A stretch of 64,000 nt of DNA. Origin: Nonomuraea spiralis (GTDB taxonomy: Bacteria; Actinomycetota; Actinomycetes; Streptosporangiales; Streptosporangiaceae). This document shows, one piece after another, positions 27,271-35,649 of the stretch. The stretch spans positions 620,001 through 684,000 of the forward strand of contig NZ_BMRC01000002.1 of assembly GCF_014648435.1 (NCBI RefSeq). The letters are read 5' to 3'. Positions within the stretch are counted from its first letter, which is position 1. Every line of letters starts with the position of its first letter. The position numbers were made by a program, and so were the translations under genes. The notes under the pieces are model-generated. The model ran no database searches. It was not told where the DNA came from and was given only the letters and a program-made list of their open reading frames with translations.

Positions 27271-28224
27271 GTGGATCTGCACCCCCGGCTGCTGCGCGTC
27301 TTCGTCGCCGTCGCCGAGGAGCTGCACTTCGGACGGGCCGCCACGCGGCTCTTCCTGGCCCAGCAGGCACTCAGCCGGGACGTGCGCAGCCTGGAGAACC
27401 GGCTCGGCACGCCGCTGTTCGTGCGCTCCACCCGCCGGGTCGAGCTGACCCCCGCCGGTGCCCGGCTGCTGCCCGCCGCGCGGCGGCTGCTGGCGCTGCA
27501 CGACGAGGTCGTCGCCGACGTGCTCGGCGATGACCGCCCGCTGCTCGTGGACGTCAACATGCAGGGGCACGAGCTGCCCGAGCCGCTGGTCAGAGCCAGA
27601 GAACTGGCCCCCGGGGTCGAGATGCTGGCCCGCTTCCACGGCGGGCTCGCCGCGGGCGCGGCGGCGATGCTGGACGGGCGGCTCGATGTGTCGTTCGGGC
27701 GCTTCGCCGGGCTGCCCGCCGACGTACGCGCCCGGCTGTCCCAGATCCCGGTACGCCTGCACCCGCTGGCCGTGCTGGTGCCGGACGACCATCCGCTGGC
27801 CGGATCGGCCGAGGTGCCGCTCGCCGCGCTGGCCGGCTTCCCGCTGGACGTCATGGCCGGGAACCCCGGCACGCGGGAGTGGACCGACCTGGGGGAACGG
27901 CTGGCCGCCGCGTTCGGGCTGCGGCTGGCCCGGCCGCACGCCCCGCCGGTCGGGGCCGGGGAGATGGGGCACTACCTGCGGCGGCACCGCGAGCCCGTAC
28001 TGGCGACCGAGGGGATCGGGGGCATCCCGGGCGCGGTGACCAGGCCGCTGACCGAGCCCGTGCCGCTGGGGCTGAAGAACCTCGTGCACCCCAAGGGGCT
28101 GCGTCACCCGGGACTCGCCGCGCTGCTCGCCGCCGTGGCCGAGCTGGGCCGGGCCCGCGACTGGCTGCGCCGCCCGCCGGGCTCCTGGCTTCCCGAGGCC
28201 GACGAGGCCCTGGCGAGCGCCTGA
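27271..28224 (+). CDS. LysR-family transcriptional regulator
   Basis: 317-residue LysR regulator. The N-terminal winged HTH ([61 protein letters not shown]) is complete. A periplasmic-binding-like effector domain of about 200 residues follows ([37 protein letters not shown]). The start is GTG 27271 with a weak ribosome site, and a strong palindrome lies just upstream. No clear target enzyme adjoins it except the possible small gene on the other strand and the deazaflavin-type reductase downstream. Confidence 0.92.
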   Translation: MDLHPRLLRVFVAVAEELHFGRAATRLFLAQQALSRDVRSLENRLGTPLFVRSTRRVELTPAGARLLPAARRLLALHDEVVADVLGDDRPLLVDVNMQGHELPEPLVRARELAPGVEMLARFHGGLAAGAAAMLDGRLDVSFGRFAGLPADVRARLSQIPVRLHPLAVLVPDDHPLAGSAEVPLAALAGFPLDVMAGNPGTREWTDLGERLAAAFGLRLARPHAPPVGAGEMGHYLRRHREPVLATEGIGGIPGAVTRPLTEPVPLGLKNLVHPKGLRHPGLAALLAAVAELGRARDWLRRPPGSWLPEADEALASA

Positions 28225-28227
28225 CGC

Positions 28228-28632
28228 CTATCCGGCGCGTTCGAGCACGACCACCGGGATCGGGCGGTCGGTCTTCGTCTGGTAGTCGTCGTAGTCGGGC
28301 CAGGTCCTGGCCATCGTCCGCCACATCTCGGGCTTCTCCTCCTCGGAGGCGGTGCGGGCGCGGGCCCGGAACCTGTCGCCCTTGACCTGCACCTCGACGT
28401 CGGGGTGGGCCACCAGATTCTTGTACCACTGCGGGTGTTCGGGGTCGCCGCCCTTGGAGGCGACCACGAGGAAGTCGTCACCGAACCGCTGGTAGATCAG
28501 CGGCGTGGTGTACGACTTGCCGGAGTTACGGCCCTTGGTGGTCAGCAGGAGGACGGTGGTGTTGTTCCAGTCGTGCCCCTCCGCCCCGTCGGTGGCCTGA
28601 TAGCGCTGCACGTGTTCCTTGCCATAGAGCAT
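28228..28632 (-). CDS. deazaflavin (F420)-dependent nitroreductase-family protein
   Basis: 134-residue member of the DUF385/Ddn family of split-barrel flavin/deazaflavin reductases: VLLLTTKGRNSGKSYTTPLIYQRFGDDFLVVASKGGDPEHPQWYKNLVAHPDVEVQV is the family core. Members use F420H2 to reduce quinones and other substrates. The gene is convergent with LysR, with the stops 3 bp apart. Confidence 0.9.
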   Translation of the reverse strand: MLYGKEHVQRYQATDGAEGHDWNNTTVLLLTTKGRNSGKSYTTPLIYQRFGDDFLVVASKGGDPEHPQWYKNLVAHPDVEVQVKGDRFRARARTASEEEKPEMWRTMARTWPDYDDYQTKTDRPIPVVVLERAG

Positions 28633-28663
28633 GCCTCCGGACTACCCCGCAACCGGGGTCGCC

Positions 28664-29119
28664 TCACCGGCCCGCGTGCGGCGCCGCGCCGACCAGCTCG
28701 GCGGCAGCCTCCCGGACCTCGACGGAGAACGCCGAGTCGGGGGTGCGCTCGCGCACGTCGCGGTCGCGGATCGCGAACACGGCGGGGACCACGCCGACGT
28801 CGCCGTAGTGCTCGGTCACCGCCGCGCCGATCGCCCGCCGCACGCCGGACACCACGTCGCGCACGGTGTGGTCCGCCCCGGACACGGTGAGGTGGCCGAG
28901 CATCCCGGCGAAGCGCAGCTCGCCCTCGGCGGCGGGCCGCTGCTCGGGCAGCACGGGCCGGTCGAGCCAGAACACCTTGCCGGTCAGGGACGCCTCGTGG
29001 CCGTCGCCGGCGCCGAGCACCCGCGCCGTGCGGGCCAGCAGCTCACCGAACTCGGCCAGGTCCGCCCACGGCGGCAGGTCGGTGGTGACGAACAGGGGCA
29101 CGATCAGCGAGTCAGGCAT
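28664..29119 (-). CDS. hypothetical protein
   Basis: 151-residue soluble protein, not recognised. It has an alternating hydrophobic beta-strand pattern (SLIVPLFVTTDLP; ELRFAGMLGHLTVSG; VGVVPAVFAIRDRDVRER) and codon use like its neighbours, so it appears genuinely coding. It lies 31 bp upstream of the deazaflavin reductase gene on the same strand and may be co-transcribed with it. Confidence 0.7.
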   Translation of the reverse strand: MPDSLIVPLFVTTDLPPWADLAEFGELLARTARVLGAGDGHEASLTGKVFWLDRPVLPEQRPAAEGELRFAGMLGHLTVSGADHTVRDVVSGVRRAIGAAVTEHYGDVGVVPAVFAIRDRDVRERTPDSAFSVEVREAAAELVGAAPHAGR

Positions 29120-29216
29120 GCGGCTATCCCTCCGTGAGGAGGCTCATCGTAGGACGTGCCACCGACAATCCCGCCGTCCGCCACTCGGCCCGGCGGCTGA
29201 GGGCGGCCGGTACGGG

Positions 29217-29765
29217 CTAGCGTTCGGTCCACTCGTCCTGGATCGCGGCGTGCACGATGGAGTCGCGCCATCCGTGCGGGGTGTGCATGTGGTGCCGGAT
29301 CCGTCCCTCCTCGACCATGCCGGCCGTCAGCATGGCGAGCTGGGCGGGCAGGTTGGCCGGGGACCTGGCGCCCCACACGCGGTGCAGCCCGAGCTGCTTG
29401 AACCCGAACGACAGCAGCAGCCGTACGAGGTCGGTGCCGATGCCCCGGCCCCACTGGTCGGGATGGAGGCCGAAGCCGATCTCGGCGCTGTGGGGCAGGT
29501 CGGGGTCGACGCGCAGGCGGGCCACGCCGATCACGTGCCGCCGGTCGGCGTCCACGACGGCCAGCGCGTAGAGGCGGCGCGGCTCGGCGGCGGCCGCCTC
29601 CATGGCCTGGTCGACCAGGCCGCACACCTCCGCCACGCTGCGCGGCGCGAACGGCATGTGCTGCGTGGCCTCGGGATCGCCGTAGATGGTGTGCAACGCC
29701 TCGACGTCGGCCCGCGTGACGTCGCGGAGGCCGATTCGCTCACCGGTGACCGACACGCGCCGCAT
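29217..29765 (-). CDS. GNAT-family N-acetyltransferase (RimJ/L-like)
   Basis: 182-residue acetyl-CoA-dependent acetyltransferase. N-terminal GERIGLRDVTRADVEALHTIYGDPEATQHMPF is typical of the ribosomal-protein/antibiotic acetyltransferase branch. The pyrophosphate loop region is EIGFGLHPDQWGRGIGTDLVRLLLSFGFKQLGLHRVWG. The substrate is unknown. Single gene. Confidence 0.9.
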   Translation of the reverse strand: MRRVSVTGERIGLRDVTRADVEALHTIYGDPEATQHMPFAPRSVAEVCGLVDQAMEAAAAEPRRLYALAVVDADRRHVIGVARLRVDPDLPHSAEIGFGLHPDQWGRGIGTDLVRLLLSFGFKQLGLHRVWGARSPANLPAQLAMLTAGMVEEGRIRHHMHTPHGWRDSIVHAAIQDEWTER

Positions 29766-29806
29766 GCGCAGAAGGTAACGCGGCGGCGGTGATCTCTACA
29801 AGGGCG

Positions 29807-30574
29807 TCACGTCGCCAGTTGGCTGCCGTAGGCCCGCGCGACGAGTTCGGCGACGGCGCTGTGGGCGCCGAGCGGGTCGGCGTGACCGGCGCCGACGGCG
29901 GCGGCGGCGCGCTCGACGATCTCTACGGGCGCCTCGTGGCCGATCATGCACGGCGCGATGGCCAGCCGCTCGGCCCCGGCGGCACGCAGGCGCTGGGCGG
30001 CGACGTCCACGCCGGGCTCGCTGTCGAGCGAGGCGGCGACGACCGGCAGCGTGAGCCTGGAGGCCAGCAGCACGGCGGTGGCCTGCACGGCGTGCACCGC
30101 CCGCTCGCCGCCCACCGTGCCGAGGATGACGGCGTCGACCGGGCTGGAGACGTTGAGCAGGCGCACCCGGTCGGCCCTGGCCAGGCCGCGCTCGGCCAGC
30201 CTGATGTGCAGGGCCTCGGCGAGCAGGGGGTGGGGGCCGAGCGCCTCGGTGGCGACCGCGCCGGAGCCGCCGGCCGCGATGGCCTTGCCGATCTCGGCCA
30301 TGACGACCGGGTCGTCCCAGGTGAGCAGGGGCACCACGACGGCTTCGCGGTCCGCGGGCAGCGAGTCTGCCAGGTCGGCGACGCTGGTCAGCCGCACCTC
30401 GATCTGCGGGTTGTCGACCCGGACCACGGCCGTGATCTCTTCGGCCACGCCGCCGGTGCCGCCGGGGGTGGCCAGCACGAGCATGGGCGCGTCCGGCGGC
30501 AGGGACGTGGGCACGGGGCGGCGGTGCCGGCCGCCGCCGGGCCGGGGGGAACGTTCACGTACAGGCAGGCTCAC
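29807..30574 (-). CDS. CbiX/sirohydrochlorin-chelatase-like protein
   Basis: About 255 residues in two half-repeats like single-chain CbiX/SirB chelatases (VADLADSLPADREAVVVPLLTWDDP; LRAAGAERLAIAPCMIGHEAPVEIVERA). The second-half His is present (MIGHE). The first-half segment, usually AHGSRDP, reads LATPGGTGG and lacks the catalytic His, so metal insertion is doubtful. Start uncertain: GTG 30574 or ATG 30484, neither with a strong ribosome site. No sir or cob genes adjoin it. It is divergent from the MFS gene, sharing a promoter region with a CRP-type site. Confidence 0.7.
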   Translation of the reverse strand: MSLPVRERSPRPGGGRHRRPVPTSLPPDAPMLVLATPGGTGGVAEEITAVVRVDNPQIEVRLTSVADLADSLPADREAVVVPLLTWDDPVVMAEIGKAIAAGGSGAVATEALGPHPLLAEALHIRLAERGLARADRVRLLNVSSPVDAVILGTVGGERAVHAVQATAVLLASRLTLPVVAASLDSEPGVDVAAQRLRAAGAERLAIAPCMIGHEAPVEIVERAAAAVGAGHADPLGAHSAVAELVARAYGSQLAT

Positions 30575-30649
30575 AGGCGCGCATTTTATGCCTATTCGGG
30601 GGAGGTTGTTCTGTGAATCGGGAGCGAATCCGTCACAACAGGGAAGGGC

Positions 30650-30665
30650 TGTGATCGAGATCACA
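30650..30665. promoter_or_regulatory. CRP/FNR-type operator
   Basis: TGTGATCGAGATCACA, a perfect 16-bp palindrome equal to the CRP core TGTGA-N6-TCACA. Its centre is about 28 bp upstream of a TTGACG at 30684, so a start site near 30719 would put CRP at about -61, a class I activator position for the MFS gene. CRP-type regulators in actinobacteria use this consensus. Confidence 0.7.
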
Positions 30666-30719
30666 TCGTGACCGCTGTCGCCGTTGACGAACATCCTGAA
30701 AAGGGAAACTCTGAGGCAA

Positions 30720-30736
30720 CTAGAAACGCGTTCTAG
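30720..30736. promoter_or_regulatory. near-palindrome in the MFS gene leader
   Basis: CTAGAAACGCGTTCTAG: arms CTAGAA/TTCTAG around ACGCG, located between the likely -10 and the ribosome site, where a repressor would block transcription. The protein that binds it is unknown. Confidence 0.5.
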
Positions 30737-30770
30737 AGCGACCGTCACACACCGTCCCCGGAGGATGGGA

Positions 30771-32069
30771 ATGAAGCCGTTCTATGTCCGCGAGCTGAGC
30801 GTCTACCCGGTCGGTCGCCGGCGGATCTTCCTGCTGGCGATAGCCGTGCTGGCGAGCCTGGTGGCCAACTTCGAGACCACGCTCGCCACGATCCTGCCGC
30901 TGCTGATGAAGGACCTGGGCATGTCGCTCACGGTCTACGGCCTTCTCGCCGCGGGATCGGTCCTGATCGGCGGCCTGTCGGCCGGCGTCGGCGGCATCCT
31001 GTCCGACCGGTGGGGACGGGTCACGCTCCTGGTGCCCACGCTCACCGTCACCGCGGCCTGCAACTTCCTGCTCGCCACCGTGGACACCGTGGCGGGCCTG
31101 TTCTGGGTGCGCTGCCTGATGTTGTTCATCGAGGGCGCCGGGATCACCATCACCGCCTCGCTCGTACGCGACTTCTCCCCGCGTCTCGGCCGCGCCCAGG
31201 CGTTCGCGTTCTGGACGTGGGGGCCGGTGGGGGCGTCCTTCCTGGCCTCGTTCATCGCCGGGTTCACGCTGCCGCTGTTCGACAACGCCTGGCAGTCGCA
31301 GGCGATCATCATGGGCGTCGTCTCGCTGGCCATGTGCGCGGTCATCGTCTGGAAGATCGCCGAGCCGTCCGCGGCGCTGCGGGCCCAGGTCCTCGACGCC
31401 GAGGAGGCCGTCGCCGCCGAGGAGAAGGTCGACGCGGGCCGGGTGCGCGAGCTGTTCAGGCATCCCCACCTGTGGGCCCACGTCCTCGGCAACACCGGCT
31501 GGCAGGTGCTCTACTGGACGTTCGCGATCTTCGGGCAGACCATCCTGGTGGAGGCGTTCGGCCTGGAGCCGGCCGCCGCCAACCGGGTCGTGGCGCTCGG
31601 CATCGTGCTCAACGCGGTGGCCGTGGTCGTCGTGGGACGGATGTCGGACCGGCTGCGGCTGCGCAAGCCGTTCACGGCCGTGGGCACCGTGCTGACCGTG
31701 CTCGCCCTGGCCTACTTCATCAGCATGGTCGGGCCGGGCGTCGCGCCGGGCCACGTCACCGCCGTGTACGCGCTGCTGTTCCTGTTCATGGGCATCGCGT
31801 ACGTGCCGTGGATGGCCAACTTCTCCGAGAACGCCGAGGACGTCGAGTCCCGCCTGCAGGGCTCGGCACTCGGCATCTGGGGCATGGTCGTCCGCGTGAT
31901 GATCGTGGTGCTCCTGGTCGTCTCGCCCATGGTGGTGGACGCCGGCGGCTGGGGCACCTGGCTCGGCGTGGCGCTCGCCGGCCAGGTCGTGTTCCTGGCC
32001 TCGATGGCGGCGTTCAAGGGCGACTGGCGCAGGCGCCGGACGGTGGCCGCCCCCGAGACCGTGGCCTGA
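30771..32069 (+). CDS. MFS transporter
   Basis: 432-residue major-facilitator protein with about twelve membrane segments. The MFS signature GILSDRWGRVTLL follows TM2, and VGRMSDRLRLRKPF is the second-half copy. N-terminal RRRIFLLAIAVLASLVANFETTLATILPLLMKDLGM opens TM1. The start ATG 30771 has GGAGG six bases upstream, better than the in-frame start at 30684. A central cytoplasmic loop of about 35 residues (DAEEAVAAEEKVDAGRVRELF) is normal. Substrate unknown. Upstream lie a perfect CRP-type site and a second palindrome, so expression is probably carbon-source dependent. Confidence 0.9.
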   Translation: MKPFYVRELSVYPVGRRRIFLLAIAVLASLVANFETTLATILPLLMKDLGMSLTVYGLLAAGSVLIGGLSAGVGGILSDRWGRVTLLVPTLTVTAACNFLLATVDTVAGLFWVRCLMLFIEGAGITITASLVRDFSPRLGRAQAFAFWTWGPVGASFLASFIAGFTLPLFDNAWQSQAIIMGVVSLAMCAVIVWKIAEPSAALRAQVLDAEEAVAAEEKVDAGRVRELFRHPHLWAHVLGNTGWQVLYWTFAIFGQTILVEAFGLEPAAANRVVALGIVLNAVAVVVVGRMSDRLRLRKPFTAVGTVLTVLALAYFISMVGPGVAPGHVTAVYALLFLFMGIAYVPWMANFSENAEDVESRLQGSALGIWGMVVRVMIVVLLVVSPMVVDAGGWGTWLGVALAGQVVFLASMAAFKGDWRRRRTVAAPETVA

Positions 32070-32150
32070 CCGGACCGCCTGTACGGCCCCCGTGGGCGGC
32101 GGTGGCAGCCGCCGCCCACGCATTCGCGGCGATCCCGCCCTCCGCCCGCC

Positions 32151-33482
32151 TCAGGCGAAGGGGCCCACCTGGCCGGGCAGCCTCCTGGGGGTGCCGCTCT
32201 CGCCGGCGGCGACGTCCAGGTCGCGGGTTTCCGGGGCGATGGCCAAACCTACGGCGGTGACGGCCAGCGCGACAACCACGTACAGGGACACGGCGAGAGT
32301 GGTGCCGTACAGGTCGAAGAGCTTGAGCGCGATGATCGGGGCCAGCGCGCCGCCGACGATCCCGGCGACCTGGTAGCCCATGGAGGCGCCGCTGTAGCGC
32401 AGGCGGGTGCTGAACAGCTCGGCGATGAAGGCCGCCTGGGGGCCGTACATGGCGGCGTGGGTCACCAGCGCGACCACGGCCGCCAGCACGATCAGCGGGA
32501 ACGACCGCGTGTCCAGCAGCGGGAAGAACGCGAACACCCACACGGCCGCGCCCAGTACGCCCGCGAGGTAGACCGGCCTTCGGCCCAGCCGGTCCGACAG
32601 TGCGCCGAACAGAGGGATCAGCGCGAGTTGCAGCGCCGAGCCGATGAGCACCGCGTTCAGCGCCACCGACCGCTCCAGCTTCAGCGGCCCGGTGAGGTAG
32701 ACGATGATGTACGCGGTGAAGGTGTAGAACGCCACGTCCACCCCGATCCGCGCGGTGAAGGCCGACAGCAGGGCGCGCGGATGCGTGCGCAGCACCTCGA
32801 CCAGCGGCATCCTGGCCGTGCCGCCGTGCTGCTCGACCTGGGAGAACAGCGGCGACTCGGTGATCCGCAGCCGTACCCACAGGCCCACGAACACCAGCAC
32901 GCCCGACAGCAGGAACGGCACCCGCCACCCCCACGACTGGAACGCCGCGTCCGACAGGGTGAAGGACAGGATCGCGAGCAGGCCGGTGGCCAGCACGTAT
33001 CCGGCGGGCACGCCGACCTGCGGCCAGCTCGCGTTGAAGCCGCGCCGCCTGCTGTCGCCGTGCTCCAGCGACATGATCACCGCGCCGCCCCACTCGCCCC
33101 CGAGCCCGAGGCCCTGGACGAAGCGGAGCACGGCCAGCAGGATCGGCGCGGCCACCCCCACGCTCGCGTAGCCGGGGAGCACGCCGATGAGGAACGTCGA
33201 GACGCCCATCACCAGCAGCGTCACCACCAGCACGGTCTTGCGGCCCGCCCGGTCGCCGAAGTGGCCGAACACCACCCCGCCGAGCGGCCGGGCGACGAAC
33301 GCGACGGCGTTGGTGGTCAGGGCCGCCAGCGTCGCGTTGAGCGGGTCGAGCGTCGGGAAGAACAGCTTGCCGAAGACCAGCGTCGCGGCCGTGGTGTAGA
33401 GGAAGAAGTCGTACCACTCCAGGGACGTGCCGATGAGGCTGGCGAGGATCACCCGGCGGGTCTGTTGTGCGGAGCTTGACAT
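32151..33482 (-). CDS. MHS-family metabolite:H+ symporter (MFS)
   Basis: 443-residue transporter of the metabolite:H+ symporter branch (ShiA/ProP/KgtP-like). Signatures: IGTSLEWYDFFLYTTAATLVFGKLFFP at TM1 and VAFVARPLGGVVFGHFGDRAGRKTVLVVTLLVMGVSTFLIGVLPGY at TM2-3, then RFVQGLGLGGEWGGAVIMSLEHG. It imports a small organic acid or betaine with protons; which one cannot be told. ATG 33482 has GGGAGC upstream. It is divergent from the GntR gene, the probable regulator. Confidence 0.92.
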   Translation of the reverse strand: MSSSAQQTRRVILASLIGTSLEWYDFFLYTTAATLVFGKLFFPTLDPLNATLAALTTNAVAFVARPLGGVVFGHFGDRAGRKTVLVVTLLVMGVSTFLIGVLPGYASVGVAAPILLAVLRFVQGLGLGGEWGGAVIMSLEHGDSRRRGFNASWPQVGVPAGYVLATGLLAILSFTLSDAAFQSWGWRVPFLLSGVLVFVGLWVRLRITESPLFSQVEQHGGTARMPLVEVLRTHPRALLSAFTARIGVDVAFYTFTAYIIVYLTGPLKLERSVALNAVLIGSALQLALIPLFGALSDRLGRRPVYLAGVLGAAVWVFAFFPLLDTRSFPLIVLAAVVALVTHAAMYGPQAAFIAELFSTRLRYSGASMGYQVAGIVGGALAPIIALKLFDLYGTTLAVSLYVVVALAVTAVGLAIAPETRDLDVAAGESGTPRRLPGQVGPFA

Positions 33483-33524
33483 CGGATGCTCCCAGATTGT
33501 CGAGGGGATAGATTCAACGTAAGG

Positions 33525-33537
33525 ATTGTTGAACAAT
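33525..33537. promoter_or_regulatory. GntR-type palindrome
   Basis: ATTGTTGAACAAT, perfect 13-bp dyad between the divergent MHS transporter and GntR regulator genes; a second half-like gattgtcga lies 30 bp to the left. It fits an FCD-type GntR operator that controls both genes. Confidence 0.6.
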
Positions 33538-33573
33538 TCGACAAGAGGTTTGCTCCATGATTCGCTGTCGAAC

Positions 33574-34254
33574 GTGGAAGACGTGGTCGCGGACCTTGCC
33601 CGGCACCGATCGAGACTGAGCCGCAGCAGCACGGCCGAGCGCGTGGCCGACATCCTCCGCGACAACATCATCGAGGGTGCCTTCCCTCCGGGTGAGCGGC
33701 TGTCGGAGGAGGCCATCTCCGAGGGCCTCGGGGTCTCGCGCAACACGCTGCGCGAGGCGTTCCGCCTGCTCGGCCACGAACGCCTGCTCGACCACCGGCT
33801 CAACAGGGGCGTCTTCGTCCGGCTGCCGTCCGTGGAGGACGTCTCCGACCTCTACACGATGCGGCGGGTCCTCGAAGGGGCCGCGGTCCGGCGCGAGGCG
33901 TCGCCGCGGGCGCTCGCGCTCATCGAGGAGGCCGTGCGCGACGCCGAGCGGGCCGCCGCCCTGGACGACTGGCAGGGCGTCGGCACCGCCAACATCCGCT
34001 ACCACCAGGCCCTGGTCAGCCTGCACGGCAGCCCACGCCTCGACGAGACCATGCGGCAACTGCTGGCCGAGCTGCGCCTGGTCTTCCACGTGATGAAGAA
34101 CCCGCGCGCCTTCCACGAGCCGTTCCTCGACCGCAACCGGGCGCTGCTCGGCCTGCTGGCGGCCGGCCGCGCCGAGGAGGCGGCGGCGTATCTCGACGAC
34201 TACTTCGACGAGGCCGAGCGGCTTCTCATCCACGCCTACCAGCCGAACGGGTAG
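33574..34254 (+). CDS. GntR/FCD-family transcriptional regulator
   Basis: About 226 residues. N-terminal winged HTH (STAERVADILRDNIIEGAFPPGERLSEEAISEGLGVSRNTLREAFRLLGHERLLDHRLNRGVFV) and a C-terminal all-helical FCD ligand domain (SDLYTMRRVLEGAAV; NIRYHQALVSLHGSPRLDETMRQLLAELRLVF; NRALLGLLAAGRAEEAAAYLDDYFDEAERLL). The metal-binding His/Asp residues of FCD proteins are partly visible (RYHQAL). The start is unsure: GTG 33574 avoids the palindrome, while TTG 33526 would place it inside the gene. It probably regulates the divergent MHS transporter. Confidence 0.88.
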   Translation: MEDVVADLARHRSRLSRSSTAERVADILRDNIIEGAFPPGERLSEEAISEGLGVSRNTLREAFRLLGHERLLDHRLNRGVFVRLPSVEDVSDLYTMRRVLEGAAVRREASPRALALIEEAVRDAERAAALDDWQGVGTANIRYHQALVSLHGSPRLDETMRQLLAELRLVFHVMKNPRAFHEPFLDRNRALLGLLAAGRAEEAAAYLDDYFDEAERLLIHAYQPNG

Positions 34255-34263
34255 CGTTTCCGC

Positions 34264-34626
34264 ATGGACCGGATCTTCACCCTCGACGAGGCGCGCGCAC
34301 TGCTGCCCGGCATCATCGCCGAGGCGCGGGAGATCGTCGCGGGCCGCGCCGACCTGGCCGAGATCGCCTTCGACCGCGAGGCCGCCGGCGGGTCGCGGCT
34401 CGGCGGGCTGCCCGAGATCAAGGCGATCGAGGCCCGCATCCAGGAGACCCTGAGCCGGTGGGGCGATCAGGGCATCGAGGTCAAGGGCATCGCGCCGCTG
34501 CTGATCGACTTCCCCGCCCAGCTCGACGGCGTCTCGGTGCGGCTGTGCTGGATCGAGGGGGAGCCCGAGCTCGCCTGGTATCACCGCACGGATCTGGGTT
34601 TCCCGGGGCGCCGTCCGCTGCCCTGA
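34264..34626 (+). CDS. DUF2203 protein
   Basis: 120-residue DUF2203 family protein. N-terminus RIFTLDEARALLPGIIAEAREIV, middle helix, and the family ending GIAPLLIDFPAQLDGVSVRLCWIEGEPELAWYHRTDLGFPGRRPL. Function of the family is unknown. It starts 9 bp after the GntR stop, so the two are probably one transcript. Confidence 0.88.
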   Translation: MDRIFTLDEARALLPGIIAEAREIVAGRADLAEIAFDREAAGGSRLGGLPEIKAIEARIQETLSRWGDQGIEVKGIAPLLIDFPAQLDGVSVRLCWIEGEPELAWYHRTDLGFPGRRPLP

Positions 34627-34699
34627 AGCGTGGCCCACATGTGACCAACTCGCCACCGTGCCCATGGGTCTAACCAGGTGAGCGAAAGGATCACCACTC

Positions 34700-35644
34700 A
34701 TGAGGCAATCCTCAGTGGCCGCGGCGCTCCTCGCGCCGGCGGTCATCGGCGGGCCGGCGCTCCCGGCCGCCGCCGCCCCCGCGTCCACCGGGCCGCCGCA
34801 GGCCCGCGCCGCCTGGGTCTCCTCCTGCGACGACGGGACCTCCCCGTGCGGTCCCTGGCGCCTGATCATGCGGGACGGCCGCACGATCACCGTTGGCGAC
34901 ACCGCCGCCCGTGCCAAGGGCCGCGCGACCGGCCTGTTCGCCCTCAGCGGCGACGGCCGCACGATCGCCTACCAGCGGGCCCGCGACCACCGCCTCGTCG
35001 TACGGGCCGCGGCCGGCGGCCCGGTCAGGCGACTGCCCACGTCCCTGCCGGCCGGCGGCGAGGACACCACCCTCCACCTGTCGGCGGCGGGCGACCGGGT
35101 CCTCGTCGGCCGCCGGGGCCACGCCGACGTGCTCACCCTGGCCACCGGCCGGATCGCCCGCCTGACGGTCAAGGGCGACCCGGCGGGCTTCAGCGGCGAC
35201 GGGGACGAGGTCCTCACCACCCGCGGCCTGAGCGACGGCACCAAATGGCTCTACGCCTACGCCCTCGACGGCCGTACGGTGAAGGCGTCGGCCCCCCAGT
35301 TCGTGGCCAACGCCTACACCGTGGCGCTGTCCCCCGACGGGCACACCGTGGCCGCGTTCAGCTACGGCAACCAGGACCGCAGGCCGCCCCGGCTGCGCAC
35401 GTACGACCTGGAGACCGGGCGGCTCTCCGACGGCGTGGACCTCCCGCTCACCAGCCGGACCCCGCCCTCCCACGCGCGCTGGACCCCTGACGGGCGCCTG
35501 CTCGCCTACGCCTATGACAGTGACTCCACGAAGTCGCCGGTGGTACGGGTGCTCACCGTCGACCCCTCTTCGGGCCAGGCCCGCCGTACGGACACGTACA
35601 AGGCGGGGGCCGGCCACCACACCATCGTGTTCCCGGGGGAGTGA
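34700..35644 (+). CDS. secreted propeller-like protein A
   Basis: 314 residues with a signal peptide (SSVAAALLAPAVIGGPALPAAAAPA). The mature part has a disulfide-ready CDDGTSPCGPWRLIMRDGR motif, then repeated blade-like segments of TolB/WD40-type pattern (FALSGDGRTIAYQRARDHRLVV; LHLSAAGDRVLVGRRG; VALSPDGHTVAAFSYGN; ARWTPDGRLLAYAYDSD). Extracellular, function unknown. It overlaps the start region of a paralogue that follows at once (about a third identical by eye), so the pair arose by tandem duplication. Confidence 0.8.
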   Translation: MRQSSVAAALLAPAVIGGPALPAAAAPASTGPPQARAAWVSSCDDGTSPCGPWRLIMRDGRTITVGDTAARAKGRATGLFALSGDGRTIAYQRARDHRLVVRAAAGGPVRRLPTSLPAGGEDTTLHLSAAGDRVLVGRRGHADVLTLATGRIARLTVKGDPAGFSGDGDEVLTTRGLSDGTKWLYAYALDGRTVKASAPQFVANAYTVALSPDGHTVAAFSYGNQDRRPPRLRTYDLETGRLSDGVDLPLTSRTPPSHARWTPDGRLLAYAYDSDSTKSPVVRVLTVDPSSGQARRTDTYKAGAGHHTIVFPGE

Positions 35645-35649
35645 CCACC

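Noticed and set aside
30601..30640. Cobalamin riboswitch before the CbiX-like gene
   Set aside because: A cttctgtga-like patch and inverted half-sites are present, but the conserved riboswitch blocks are not.
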